Origin: Streptomyces marokkonensis
GTDB lineage: Bacteria; Actinomycetota; Actinomycetes; Streptomycetales; Streptomycetaceae
Direction: 5' to 3'
DNA: 64,000 bases
Assembly: GCF_008312835.1 (NCBI RefSeq)
Contig: NZ_VSKS01000014.1
Coordinates: 62,001-126,000, forward strand
In this document: positions 8,168 through 16,883 of the stretch, piece by piece
Numbering within the stretch: the first letter of the stretch is position 1
Layout of the letters: the number at the start of each line of letters is the position of its first letter
The notes under the pieces: model-generated
What the model was told of the DNA's origin: nothing
Seen by the model: the letters and a program-made list of their open reading frames with translations, nothing else
Databases searched by the model: none
Program-made: the position numbers and the translations under genes

Positions 8168-9388
8168 ATGGCTGAGGCTCAGAACTCCCCCACCTCCGGC
8201 TACGCTCCGGCGGGGGGACCCCCACCGGTGGGCTCCACCACCGCCGGCTCGATCGCGGTGGCCGCCGAGTCGACCGTCGCCACCCGTATGAGCGCGCCCC
8301 CGTCCTTCGACGTGGCGGACTTCGCCGTCCCCCACGGCCGCGAGGAGGAGTGGCGGTTCACTCCGCTGGAGCGGCTGCGCGGTCTGCACGACGGCACCGC
8401 CACCGCCACCGGCGGGGGCGTCAAGGTCGTCGTCGAGGCGCCCGAGGGCGTCACCGTCGAGAGCGTCGCCCGCGACGACGCGCGGATCGGCCGCGCGGGC
8501 ATCCCGGTGGACCGCGTCGCCGCCCAGGCGTACTCCGCCTTCGAACAGGCCTCGGTCGTGACCGTGCCGAAGGAGACCGTCCTCACCGAGCCGATCCGCA
8601 TCGCGGTGCGGGGCGAGGGCGGCACCGCCTACGGCCACCAGGTGATCGAGCTCGGCGCCTTCGCCGAGGCCCTCGTGGTCCTCGACCACACCGGTGACGC
8701 GGTGCTCGCCGCCAACGTCGACTTCGTCCTCGGCGACGGCGCCAAGCTGACCGTCGTCTCGGTCCAGGACTGGGACGACAAGGCGGTGCACGTCGCCCAG
8801 CACAACGCCCTGGTCGGCCGCGACGCCTCCTTCAAGTCGGTCGTCGTCACCTTCGGCGGCGACGTCGTACGCCTCCACCCGCGCGTCACCTACGCGGGCC
8901 CCGGCGGCGAGGCGGAACTGTTCGGCCTGTACCTCACGGACGCCGGCCAGCACCAGGAGCACCGCCTCCTGGTCGACCACAACGTCCCGCACTGCAAGTC
9001 CAACGTCGTCTACAAGGGCGCGCTCCAGGGCGACGGCGCGCACGCCGTGTGGATCGGTGACGTGCTCATCGAGGCCAGGGCCGAGGGCACCGACACCTAC
9101 GAGATGAACCGCAACCTGGTCCTCACCGACGGCGCCCGCGTCGACTCCGTGCCCAACCTGGAGATCGAGACCGGCGAGATCGTCGGCGCCGGCCACGCCT
9201 CCGCGACCGGCCGCTTCGACGACGAGCAGCTGTTCTACCTGATGGCCCGCGGCATCCCGGAGAAGGACGCCCGCCGCCTGGTGGTCCGCGGCTTCTTCGC
9301 CGAGCTGGTCCAGCAGATCGGCCTCCCCGACATCGAGGAGCGCCTGATCGCCAAGATCGAGGAGGAGCTGGAGGCCGCGGTCGCATGA
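8168..9388 (+). CDS. sufD: Fe-S cluster assembly protein SufD
   Basis: A 406-aa SufD, partner of SufB in the SufBC2D complex. The family core is clear (FDVADFAVPHGREEEWRFTPLERLRGL, HNVPHCKSNVVYKGALQG, DEQLFYLMARGIPEKDARRLVVRGFFAELV), including the conserved SufD histidine in the HCKSN segment. Residues about 6-20 are encoded by an inserted palindromic repeat (8185-8226) and are probably unstructured. A ribosome site AAGGAA lies about 14 nt before the ATG, wider than usual. The stop overlaps the next ATG by 4 bp. Confidence 0.95.
   Translation: MAEAQNSPTSGYAPAGGPPPVGSTTAGSIAVAAESTVATRMSAPPSFDVADFAVPHGREEEWRFTPLERLRGLHDGTATATGGGVKVVVEAPEGVTVESVARDDARIGRAGIPVDRVAAQAYSAFEQASVVTVPKETVLTEPIRIAVRGEGGTAYGHQVIELGAFAEALVVLDHTGDAVLAANVDFVLGDGAKLTVVSVQDWDDKAVHVAQHNALVGRDASFKSVVVTFGGDVVRLHPRVTYAGPGGEAELFGLYLTDAGQHQEHRLLVDHNVPHCKSNVVYKGALQGDGAHAVWIGDVLIEARAEGTDTYEMNRNLVLTDGARVDSVPNLEIETGEIVGAGHASATGRFDDEQLFYLMARGIPEKDARRLVVRGFFAELVQQIGLPDIEERLIAKIEEELEAAVA
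8185..8226. repeat. Intragenic REP-like palindrome in the sufD N-terminus
   Basis: The arms TCCCCC (8186-8191) and GGGGGA (8213-8218) flank inner CCGG blocks. The sequence resembles a G/C palindrome that I recall as abundant between Streptomyces genes, but here it lies in frame inside sufD. It encodes S-P-T-S-G-Y-A-P-A-G-G-P-P-P-V-like residues, a composition unlike the rest of the protein. Confidence 0.6.
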
Positions 9389-9702
9389 CCTTCGTACGCG
9401 TCTGTGGACTGGGCGAGCTGGAGGAGGACACCCCGAAGCGGGTGGAACTCGACGGCACGCCGGTCTCCCTCGTGCTGACCGAGGGCGAGGTGTTCGCGAT
9501 CCACGACATCTGCTCGCACGCGAACGTCTCCCTCGCGGAGGGCGAGGTGGACGACTGCCACATCGAGTGCTGGCTGCACGGCTCGCGTTTCGACCTCCGT
9601 TCCGGCAAGCCCGACGCCCTTCCGGCGACGCGCCCCGTCCCCGTATACCCCGTAAAGATCGAAGGGGACGACGTGCTCGTCTCCCTCACCCAGGAGTCCT
9701 GA
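9385..9702 (+). CDS. Rieske-type [2Fe-2S] ferredoxin
   Basis: A 105-aa single-domain protein with the Rieske ligand boxes C-S-H (ICSHANVSLAEGEV) and C-x-x-H (IECWLHGSRFDL). Members of this size act as non-heme dioxygenase or NirD-type electron carriers. The position inside the suf operon, overlapping sufD by 4 bp and 7 bp before sufC, suggests a role in cluster assembly, such as electron supply. That role is inferred from context. Confidence 0.9.
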   Translation: MTFVRVCGLGELEEDTPKRVELDGTPVSLVLTEGEVFAIHDICSHANVSLAEGEVDDCHIECWLHGSRFDLRSGKPDALPATRPVPVYPVKIEGDDVLVSLTQES

Positions 9703-9709
9703 GGCACCC

Positions 9710-10497
<788 letters not shown>

Positions 10498-10501
<4 letters not shown>

Positions 10502-11754
10502 CACAGCTGCCGGGCCTCCTCGACACCGAGGCGATCCGCAAGGACTTCCCCATCCTGGACCGGCAGGTCCACGACGGGCGCAAGCTCGTGTACCTGGACA
10601 ACGCGGCGACCAGCCAGAAGCCGCGCCAGGTGCTGGACGCACTCGGCGAGTACTACGAGCGCTACAACGCCAACGTCCATCGCGGTGTGCATGTGCTCGC
10701 CGAGGAGGCCACGGCGCTGTACGAGGGCGCGCGCGACAAGGTCGCGGAGTTCGTCAACGCGCCGAGCCGCAACGAGGTGATCTTCACCAAGAACGCCTCC
10801 GAGTCGCTCAACCTCGTGGCCAACATGCTCGGCTGGGCCGACGAGCCCTACCGGGTGGACCACGAGACCGAGATCGTCATCACGGAGATGGAGCACCACT
10901 CCAACATCGTCCCGTGGCAGCTGCTCGCGCAGCGCACCGGCGCGAAGCTGAAGTGGTTCGGCCTCACCGACGACGGCCGGCTCGACCTGTCCAACATCGA
11001 CGAGGTCATCACCGAGAAGACGAAGATCGTCTCCTTCGTGCTGGTGTCCAACATCCTGGGCACGGTCAACCCGGTCGAGGCGATAGTGCGCCGCGCCCAG
11101 GAGGTCGGCGCCCTGGTCTGCGTCGACGCCTCCCAGGCCGCGCCGCACATGCCGCTGGACGTCCAGGCCCTCCAGGCCGACTTCGTGGCCTTCACCGGCC
11201 ACAAGATGTGCGGCCCGACCGGCATCGGCATCCTGTGGGGCCGCCAGGAGCTGCTGGAGGACCTGCCCCCGTTCCTCGGCGGCGGCGAGATGATCGAGAC
11301 CGTGTCGATGAGCTCGTCGACGTACGCCCCGGCCCCGCACAAGTTCGAGGCGGGCACCCCGCCGATCGCCCAGGCGGTCGGTCTCGGCGCGGCGATCGAC
11401 TACCTGTCGGCCATCGGCATGGACAAGATCCTCGCCCACGAGCACGCCATCACCGAGTACGCGGTCAAGCGGCTGACCGAGGTCCCGGACCTGCGCATCA
11501 TCGGCCCGGCCACGGCCGAGGACCGCGGCGCCGCGATCTCGTTCACGCTCGGTGACATCCACCCGCACGACGTCGGCCAGGTGCTCGACGAACAGGGCAT
11601 CGCGGTACGGGTGGGTCACCACTGCGCCCGCCCCGTCTGCCTGCGGTACGGAATTCCCGCGACCACGCGAGCGTCGTTCTATCTGTACTCCACGCCGGCC
11701 GAGATCGACGCACTGGTCGACGGCCTGGAGCACGTACGGAACTTCTTCGGATGA
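10498..11754 (+). CDS. sufS: Cysteine desulfurase SufS
   Basis: A 418-aa PLP enzyme of the group II desulfurases. It takes sulfur from L-cysteine and passes it to SufU. The PLP lysine is K236 (TGHKMCGPTG) and the catalytic cysteine is C376 (VGHHCARPVC). The N-terminal LDNAATSQKP and the EMEHHSNIVPW segment with its PLP-stacking histidine are also present. It starts at GTG 10498 overlapping sufC, and AAAGGAGG lies just upstream. Confidence 0.97.
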
Positions 11755-11764
11755 GGGGCTGAGC

Positions 11765-12229
11765 GTGAAGCTGGACTCCATGTACCAGGACGTCATCCTG
11801 GACCACTACAAGAACCCGCACGGCCGGGGTCTTCGGGACGGCGACGCCGAGGTGCACCACGTCAACCCGACGTGCGGTGACGAGATCACGCTGCGCGTGA
11901 AGTACGACGGCACGAGGATCAGCGACGTCAGCTACGAGGGGCAGGGCTGTTCCATCAGCCAGGCCTCCGCCTCCGTGCTGAACGACCTGCTGGTCGGCAA
12001 GGACCTCGCCGAGGCGCAGAAGATCCAGGGGACCTTCCTGGAGCTGATGCAGTCCAAGGGGAGGATCGAGCCCGACGACGCGATGGAGGAGATCCTGGAG
12101 GACGCGGTCGCGTTCGCCGGGGTGTCCAAGTATCCGGCGCGGGTGAAGTGCGCCCTCCTCAGCTGGATGGCGTGGAAGGACGCGACGGCCCAGGCGCTGG
12201 GCGCCGACGCCGAAAGGACAACGGCATGA
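11765..12229 (+). CDS. sufU: Zinc-dependent sulfurtransferase SufU
   Basis: A 154-aa SufU/IscU-like protein. Ligand residues C37 and D39 (NPTCGDE), C62 (GQGCSIS) and C129 (RVKCALLSW) match the zinc site of Gram-positive SufU, which accepts sulfur from SufS. The GTG at 11765 is chosen because the next ATG (11780, MYQDV) would lose the K-L-D-S start typical of the family. It follows sufS by 10 bp and overlaps sufT by 4 bp. Confidence 0.95.
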   Translation: MKLDSMYQDVILDHYKNPHGRGLRDGDAEVHHVNPTCGDEITLRVKYDGTRISDVSYEGQGCSISQASASVLNDLLVGKDLAEAQKIQGTFLELMQSKGRIEPDDAMEEILEDAVAFAGVSKYPARVKCALLSWMAWKDATAQALGADAERTTA

Positions 12230-12558
12230 GCGAGACCGTGGAGATGAAGCCGGCCTCCGAGGAGGAGGTCCGCGAGGCCCTGCTCGACGTCGTCGACCCC
12301 GAACTGGGTATCGACGTCGTCAACCTCGGCCTGATCTACGGGGTCCACATCGACGACTCCAACGTGGCGACCATCGACATGACCCTGACCTCCGCGGCCT
12401 GCCCGCTGACGGACGTCATCGAGGACCAGGCCAAGTCCGCCACGGACGGTCTGGTCAGCGAGCTGCGCATCAACTGGGTGTGGATGCCGCCGTGGGGTCC
12501 CGACAAGATCACGGACGACGGTCGTGAGCAGCTCCGGGCGTTGGGCTTCAACGTCTGA
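12226..12558 (+). CDS. sufT: SufT / MIP18-family (DUF59) Fe-S maturation factor
   Basis: A 110-aa protein with the DUF59 core: E-V-R-E-A-L-L-D-V-V-D-P-E-L-G near residue 11, then DMTLTSAACPLTDVI with the conserved Cys, and W-M-P-P-W-G-P near the C-terminus. SufT proteins help mature Fe-S targets. The ATG at 12226 overlaps the sufU stop; an upstream in-frame start would add Arg-rich, non-homologous sequence. It is the last gene of the suf operon. Confidence 0.93.
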   Translation: MSETVEMKPASEEEVREALLDVVDPELGIDVVNLGLIYGVHIDDSNVATIDMTLTSAACPLTDVIEDQAKSATDGLVSELRINWVWMPPWGPDKITDDGREQLRALGFNV

Positions 12559-12574
12559 GACACGCTTCGACGGC

Positions 12575-12602
12575 AACGGCGGCGCCTTCGGGCGCCGCCG
12601 TT
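12575..12602 (+). terminator. Factor-independent terminator of the suf operon
   Basis: A perfect 12-bp stem AACGGCGGCGCC / GGCGCCGCCGTT closed by a TTCG tetraloop, starting 16 bp after the sufT stop. No long T-run follows, as is usual in Streptomyces. Confidence 0.85.
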
Positions 12603-12626
12603 CTCCGTGTCCGGACCCGCGCCGTT

Positions 12627-12642
12627 GTGTACGCTCGTACAC
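12627..12642. promoter_or_regulatory. Operator GTGTAC-GCTC-GTACAC at the SMR gene start
   Basis: A perfect 6+6 inverted repeat with a 4-bp spacer ending on the base before the ATG at 12643. It overlaps a TACGCT -10-like box (12630-12635). It is the obvious binding site for the TetR regulator encoded by the second gene of the same unit. Confidence 0.75.
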
Positions 12643-12963
12643 ATGGGATACCTGCTGCTGGCCGGGGCCATCGCCGCCGAGGTGTGCGCCACCACCGCCA
12701 TGAAGTACAGCGACGGCTTCAGCAGGCTCTGGCCCTCGTTGCTGACCGTGGCCGGCTACGTGGTCTCCTTCGCCCTCCTCGCCCAGACGCTCCGCACGGT
12801 CGCCATCGGCACCGCGTACGCGATCTGGGCCGGCGTGGGCACCGCGGCCATCGCCGCGATCGGCATCCTCTTCCTGGGGGAGGGGCTCACCGCCGCCAGG
12901 GCCGCGGGCATCGCGCTGATCATCATCGGCGTCGTGGTGCTGAACCTGGGCGGAGCGCACTGA
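12643..12963 (+). CDS. Small multidrug resistance (SMR) efflux protein
   Basis: A 106-aa, four-helix membrane protein. E13 in the first helix (GAIAAEVCATTAMK) is the essential proton/substrate-coupling glutamate of EmrE. The helix 3 pattern GTAYAIWAGVGTA and the final IIIGVVVLNLG are family hallmarks. SMR pumps exchange protons for cationic drugs or guanidinium-type compounds. The transcript is probably leaderless, with the operator touching the ATG. The stop overlaps the TetR ATG (TGATG). Confidence 0.93.
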   Translation: MGYLLLAGAIAAEVCATTAMKYSDGFSRLWPSLLTVAGYVVSFALLAQTLRTVAIGTAYAIWAGVGTAAIAAIGILFLGEGLTAARAAGIALIIIGVVVLNLGGAH

Positions 12964-13541
12964 TGGCCCGGCGCCACGACCCCGAGCGGCGGCAGCGGAT
13001 CATCGACGCGGCGATCCGGGTGGTGGGCCGCAGCGGCATCGCCGGTCTCAGCCACCGCAGCGTCGCCGCGGAGGCCGATGTTCCGCTCGGTTCCACCACG
13101 TACCACTTCAAGACCCTCGACGAGCTGATGGTCGCCGCACTGCGCCAGGCCAACGAGGGCTTCGCCAAGGTGGTCGCGGCGCGCGGCGGCCTGGAGGATC
13201 CGCGCACCGGCCTGGCGGACGGACTGGCGGGCCTGATGGGCGAATGGCTCGCCGGAGAGCGCACGGGCGTGGAGCTGGAGTACGAGCTGTATCTGGCCGC
13301 CCTGCGCCGCCCCGCCCTGCGTCCCGTCGCGGCGGAGTGGTGCGAGGGCGTCGCCGAGCACCTGTCCCGGCGCACGGACCCGGTCACGGCCCGGGCCCTG
13401 GTCGCGCTGATGGACGGCATCTGCCTCCAGGTGCTGCTGACCGGCACGCCCTATGACGAGGGGTACGCCAGGGAGGTGCTGGGGCGGGTGATCGCGGGAG
13501 GTGACGAGGCGCCGGGCCGGGACGGGACGTCCGGCGCGTGA
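12963..13541 (+). CDS. TetR-family transcriptional regulator
   Basis: A 192-aa regulator with an N-terminal TetR HTH (RQRIIDAAIRVVGRSGIAGLS, then HRSVAAEADVPLGSTTYHF) and a C-terminal ligand domain. Start-stop overlap with the SMR pump and the perfect palindrome at the pump's start support local repression relieved by a pump substrate. The ligand is unknown. Confidence 0.9.
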   Translation: MARRHDPERRQRIIDAAIRVVGRSGIAGLSHRSVAAEADVPLGSTTYHFKTLDELMVAALRQANEGFAKVVAARGGLEDPRTGLADGLAGLMGEWLAGERTGVELEYELYLAALRRPALRPVAAEWCEGVAEHLSRRTDPVTARALVALMDGICLQVLLTGTPYDEGYAREVLGRVIAGGDEAPGRDGTSGA

Positions 13542-13582
13542 GATGCGGGGACACTGGTTCGCGTCCGTGGCCGCCGGACGGT

Positions 13583-13588
13583 TAGGTT
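13583..13588 (+). promoter_or_regulatory. -10 box TAGGTT for a leaderless dapD transcript
   Basis: TAGGTT ends 6 nt before the dapD ATG and no Shine-Dalgarno sequence is visible, so the transcript probably begins at or next to the A of the ATG. Confidence 0.55.
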
Positions 13589-13594
13589 GCCCTT

Positions 13595-14584
13595 ATGACC
13601 GACACGACTGCTCAGAGCACCACCGGCGCAGTGGCCGCCGGCCTCGCCACCGTCGCCGCCGACGGCACCGTTCTCGACACCTGGTTCCCCGCCCCCGTAC
13701 TCGCCGCCGAGCCGGGCCCTTCCGGCACCGAGCGGCTCTCCGCCGAGCGGGCCGCCGAACTGCTGGGCGGCGGCGCCACCGCGGCGGTCGGCCCGGACGC
13801 CCGCCGGGGTGTGGAGGTCGTCGCGGTCCGCACGGTCATCGCGTCGCTGGACGAGAAGCCGGTCGACGCGCACGACGTCTACCTGCGCCTCCACCTGCTC
13901 TCCCACCGCCTGGTCCGGCCGCACGGCCAGAACCTGGACGGCATCTTCGCCCACCTCGCCAACGTGGCCTGGACCTCGCTCGGTCCCGTCGCGGTGGACG
14001 ACCTGGAGAAGGTCCGGCTGGGCGCCCGCGCCGAGGGTCTGCACCTCGCCGTGACGTCCGTCGACAAGTTCCCGCGCATGACGGACTACGTCGCTCCCAA
14101 GGGCGTCCGGATCGCCGACGCCGACCGGGTGCGGCTCGGCGCGCACCTCGCCGAGGGCACCACGGTCATGCACGAGGGCTTCGTCAACTTCAACGCCGGC
14201 ACGCTCGGCACGTCGATGGTCGAGGGCCGCATCTCGGCCGGTGTCGTGATCGGCGACGGCTCCGACATCGGCGGCGGCGCCTCCACGATGGGCACCCTCT
14301 CGGGCGGCGGCAACGTGCGCATCTCCGTCGGCGAGCGGTGCCTGATCGGCGCCGAGGCGGGCGTCGGCATCGCCCTCGGTGACGAGTGCGTGGTCGAGGC
14401 GGGCCTGTACGTCACCGCCGGCACCCGCGTCACCATGCCCGACGGCCAGGTCGTCAAGGCGCGTGAGCTGTCCGGCGCCTCGAACATCCTCTTCCGCCGC
14501 AACTCCGTCACCGGCACGGTCGAGGCGCGCCCGAACAACGCGGTCTGGGGCGGTCTCAACGAGGTTCTCCACAGCCACAACTGA
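13595..14584 (+). CDS. dapD: 2,3,4,5-tetrahydropyridine-2,6-dicarboxylate N-succinyltransferase
   Basis: A 329-aa protein with an N-terminal alpha/beta domain and a left-handed beta-helix of hexapeptide repeats (about residues 170-290: [23 protein letters not shown], then [15 protein letters not shown]). The length and the C-terminal [16 protein letters not shown] match the long actinobacterial DapD. It acts in the succinylase branch of lysine and meso-diaminopimelate synthesis, using succinyl-CoA. A dapA gene lies 450 bp downstream on the other strand. Confidence 0.95.
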   Translation: MTDTTAQSTTGAVAAGLATVAADGTVLDTWFPAPVLAAEPGPSGTERLSAERAAELLGGGATAAVGPDARRGVEVVAVRTVIASLDEKPVDAHDVYLRLHLLSHRLVRPHGQNLDGIFAHLANVAWTSLGPVAVDDLEKVRLGARAEGLHLAVTSVDKFPRMTDYVAPKGVRIADADRVRLGAHLAEGTTVMHEGFVNFNAGTLGTSMVEGRISAGVVIGDGSDIGGGASTMGTLSGGGNVRISVGERCLIGAEAGVGIALGDECVVEAGLYVTAGTRVTMPDGQVVKARELSGASNILFRRNSVTGTVEARPNNAVWGGLNEVLHSHN

Positions 14585-14708
14585 CCCGTGCGTCACGTCC
14601 GTTTGGGTTACTCCCCGTGACTTCGGGGTCGTTTTGGCAGATGAACGGGTGGACACAGGGTCCGATCAGCCGCCGGGACGACTGACACACAGGAGATGGG
14701 GACGGGCG

Positions 14709-14948
14709 ATGACGAACAAGTGGGTGCGGGGCGTGCTGCGTTGCGCGGTCGGAGTGATGGGTCTCGTGGCCGTGCTGATGCTGTGCGGCACGCTGGCGGG
14801 CACCGCCCACGCGGACGAGACCTCCACGGGCTCGGGCAACGGTCACCGGGTGGCCCTGCTCAACGCCGACGTCGGGCAGATCGACGACCCCGCGGAGGAC
14901 GTGCTGGAGCACTTCCTGCTGTTCGGCGACGGGTACGTCTGGGACTGA
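14709..14948 (+). CDS. Small secreted protein of unknown function, 79 aa
   Basis: The ATG at 14709 follows a GGAG/GGGGA ribosome site. A clear signal peptide (KWVRGVLRCAVGVMGLVAVLM... with AHA/DE cleavage near residue 36) leaves a mature acidic peptide of about 43 residues: DETSTGSGNGHRVALLNADV and then GQIDDPAEDVLEHFLLFGDG. There is no cysteine in the mature part. I do not recognise the family. A hairpin CCCCG/CGGGG followed by T-rich sequence (14613-14635), between dapD and this gene, could end dapD transcription. Confidence 0.75.
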   Translation: MTNKWVRGVLRCAVGVMGLVAVLMLCGTLAGTAHADETSTGSGNGHRVALLNADVGQIDDPAEDVLEHFLLFGDGYVWD

Positions 14949-14972
14949 GGCACCGGGTCGTTCACTGCCCGG

Positions 14973-15011
14973 GCGGGCCGGATCACCACGCGGTGGGGGG
15001 ATCCGGCCCGC
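14973..15011. terminator. Bidirectional hairpin between convergent genes
   Basis: An 11-bp stem GCGGGCCGGAT / ATCCGGCCCGC with a 17-nt loop lies between the small secreted protein (+) and dapA (-), placed to end both transcripts. Confidence 0.65.
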
Positions 15012-15032
15012 TTCTCGTCGCGGGGGCGGGTG

Positions 15033-15911
15033 TCAGGCCGTCAGGCCGTCGAGGACCCGGGTGAGCCGGGCCGTCGCCGAGGGGCCGGCGGGCCGCAGGG
15101 GCGGGCGGACCGGGCCCGCGGGGAGACCCAGCGCCGGGAGGAGGGCCTTGGCGGTGACCGCGCCGGGGAGGCCGCCCGCCCTCATCGCCTCGATGAGGGC
15201 GGTCAGTTGCTGCTGGAGGTGTGCGGCGCGGGCCGTCCCGCCCGCGTCGAAGGCGTCCAGGACGGCGCGGACGCGGTCCGGGACCACGTTGGCGACCGTG
15301 CTGACGCAGCCGGCGCCGCCGACCGCGTAGAGGGCGAGGTTGAGCTCGTCGGAGCCCGCGTAGTAGGCGAGGTCCGTGCGGGAGATCAGCTTCTGCGCCG
15401 ACAGGAAGTCGTACGAGCAGTCCTTCACCGCCACGATCGCGGGATGCTCCGCGAGGCGGAGCAGGGTGTCCGGTGCGATGCGGGTGCCCGTGCGGGAGGG
15501 GATGTCGTACAGGACCAGGGGGAGGCCCGTCGTGTTCGCGACCTCGAGGAAGTGCGCCTCGATCGCGTCCTGCGGGGGGAGGCTGTAGTACGGGGCGGTC
15601 ACCAGGAGGCCGTCGGCGCCCGCCTTCTCGGCCGTGCGGGCCAGTTCGGCGGTGTGGGCCGTGTCGGGGGTGCCGACGCCCGCGACGATCGTCGCGCGGG
15701 TGCCGACGGCTTGGCGTACCGCCGTGACGAGGGCCGACTTCTCGGCGTCCGTGGTGGTGGGGGACTCGCCCGTGGTGCCGGAGAGGACCAGGCCGTCGCA
15801 GCCCTGGGTGACCAGGTGGTCGGCCAGCCGCTGGGCGCCGTCGAGGTCGAGCGAGCCGGCGGGGGTGAACGGGGTGATCATCGCGCACAGGGTGCGGCCG
15901 AAAGGGGTCAT
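15033..15911 (-). CDS. dapA: 4-hydroxy-tetrahydrodipicolinate synthase
   Basis: A 292-aa TIM-barrel class I aldolase. The Schiff-base lysine is K163 (AVKDCSYD), the catalytic tyrosine Y135 and the substrate-carboxylate arginine R140 (LYDIPSRTG), a DapA-specific motif. GTTGES (about 46-51) is the pyruvate-binding loop. It condenses pyruvate with aspartate semialdehyde, the first step toward diaminopimelate. It is distinct from the two other members of this superfamily at 31861 and 36890, which lack PSRTG. Confidence 0.92.
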   Translation of the reverse strand: MTPFGRTLCAMITPFTPAGSLDLDGAQRLADHLVTQGCDGLVLSGTTGESPTTTDAEKSALVTAVRQAVGTRATIVAGVGTPDTAHTAELARTAEKAGADGLLVTAPYYSLPPQDAIEAHFLEVANTTGLPLVLYDIPSRTGTRIAPDTLLRLAEHPAIVAVKDCSYDFLSAQKLISRTDLAYYAGSDELNLALYAVGGAGCVSTVANVVPDRVRAVLDAFDAGGTARAAHLQQQLTALIEAMRAGGLPGAVTAKALLPALGLPAGPVRPPLRPAGPSATARLTRVLDGLTA

Positions 15912-16005
15912 GGGAGTAGTGTCGGCCGCCGTGATGTGAAGTTCTACTTACATGTGGTGATCGGTATCGGTAAGCGTTGCTTTATGGATAGGGCGAGGTG
16001 GGCGG

Positions 16006-16011
16006 GGGTAC
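16006..16011 (+). promoter_or_regulatory. Possible SigB-type -10 GGGTAC
   Basis: GGGTAC lies 31 bp before the GTG of the membrane protein gene, with GGAT 16 bp upstream of it. This roughly fits the GNNT-N14-16-GGGTA(C/T) pattern recalled for Streptomyces stress sigma factors. A short G-rich match could be chance. Confidence 0.3.
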
Positions 16012-16042
16012 TCGGGTTGCCCGACCTGGAAGGAGGCGCATC

Positions 16043-16459
16043 GTGACCGAAACCATGGAGCGACGGCCGGTTCGTGACGAGCACAGCGTGGGCGAGCTCG
16101 TCGGGCAGGCCACCGAACAGATCTCGCGGCTCGCGCGGCAGGAAGTGGCACTCGCCAAGGAGGAGCTGACGGAGAAGGGCCGTCGTGCCGGGCGTGGCGG
16201 CGGGATGCTGGGGGCGGCGGGCGCTTTCGGCTACGCGGGGCTGCTTGCGCTGGCCGGTACGGGTGTCGCCGCGCTGGACCTGGTGCTGCCTCTGTGGGCC
16301 GCGGCGCTGATCGTCACGGGCGTGCTGTTCCTCATCGCCGGTGTGCTGGCTCTCGCCGGCCGCGGGCAGTTGCGCCGGGCCACACCGCCCAGGCCCGAGC
16401 GGACGCTGGGCAGCGTGAAGGCCGATGTGGAGGAGATCAAGGGAAGGGCGCACCGATGA
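16043..16459 (+). CDS. Phage-holin-like / DUF1469 membrane protein
   Basis: A 138-aa protein. An N-terminal amphipathic segment (SVGELVGQATEQISRLARQEVALAKEE) precedes two membrane helices (residues about 60-80 and 85-110). This is the layout of actinobacterial DUF1469 'holin superfamily III' proteins, which usually pair with DUF3618 proteins as here. No phage genes are near, so lysis is unlikely; an envelope or stress role is inferred. The GTG at 16043 follows AAGGAGG by 6 nt. Confidence 0.85.
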   Translation: MTETMERRPVRDEHSVGELVGQATEQISRLARQEVALAKEELTEKGRRAGRGGGMLGAAGAFGYAGLLALAGTGVAALDLVLPLWAAALIVTGVLFLIAGVLALAGRGQLRRATPPRPERTLGSVKADVEEIKGRAHR

Positions 16460-16806
16460 CGCACGATGTGAGCCGGGCGGGGGCCCATGTGGATGCCGAG
16501 GCGGAGGCCGCCGCTTCGGGGCGCGGGGCCAAGGGGCCCGATGAGCTGCGACGGCAGATCGAGCGGACGCGGCACGAACTCGGCGACACCGTGGAGGAGC
16601 TGGCCGCGAAGATGGATGTGAAGGGGCGGGCGAAGGCGCGGGCCGACGATCTCCGCGACCGGGCCGGGGCGATGACCGTGCAGATGCGCAGCACCGCCGC
16701 GCACGCCGGTGAGGTGGGCATGCGGCACCGCAAGCCGGTCATGATCGCGGGTGCGGCGGTCGCCGTGGTGGTGGGCGCGGTAATGGTGCAGCGCCATCGC
16801 TGCTGA
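16456..16806 (+). CDS. DUF3618-domain membrane-anchored protein
   Basis: A 116-aa protein. The DUF3618 core KGPDELRRQIERTRHELGDT precedes VEELAAKMDVKGRAKAR. The region is helical and charged and ends in one membrane helix (PVMIAGAAVAVVVGAVMV) with a short basic tail. It overlaps the upstream DUF1469 gene by 4 bp (ATGA). The partner pair is widespread in actinobacteria; its function is not established to my knowledge. Confidence 0.85.
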   Translation: MTHDVSRAGAHVDAEAEAAASGRGAKGPDELRRQIERTRHELGDTVEELAAKMDVKGRAKARADDLRDRAGAMTVQMRSTAAHAGEVGMRHRKPVMIAGAAVAVVVGAVMVQRHRC

Positions 16807-16824
16807 GCGGTCGGTGGGTCGGGC

Positions 16825-16856
16825 GGGGCCGGCGCGGGTGTCCCCGCTCCGGCCCC
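16825..16856. terminator. Hairpin between convergent genes
   Basis: GGGGCCGG / CCGGCCCC arms with an inner GCGGG / CCCGC stem lie between the DUF3618 gene (+) and the nuclease gene (-). Confidence 0.6.
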
Positions 16857-16883
16857 TCATCGCCGTCGGGCGACCGGGTCCCC

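Noticed and set aside
6263-9196. A 977-codon open frame on the minus strand opposite the suf genes
   Set aside because: It is a G/C-bias shadow of sufR, sufB and sufD; its sequence is low-complexity (Val/Gly/Asp/Arg) and has no domain.
16043-16459. A prophage holin gene
   Set aside because: The protein belongs to a chromosomal DUF1469/DUF3618 pair; there is no endolysin, integrase or structural phage gene nearby.
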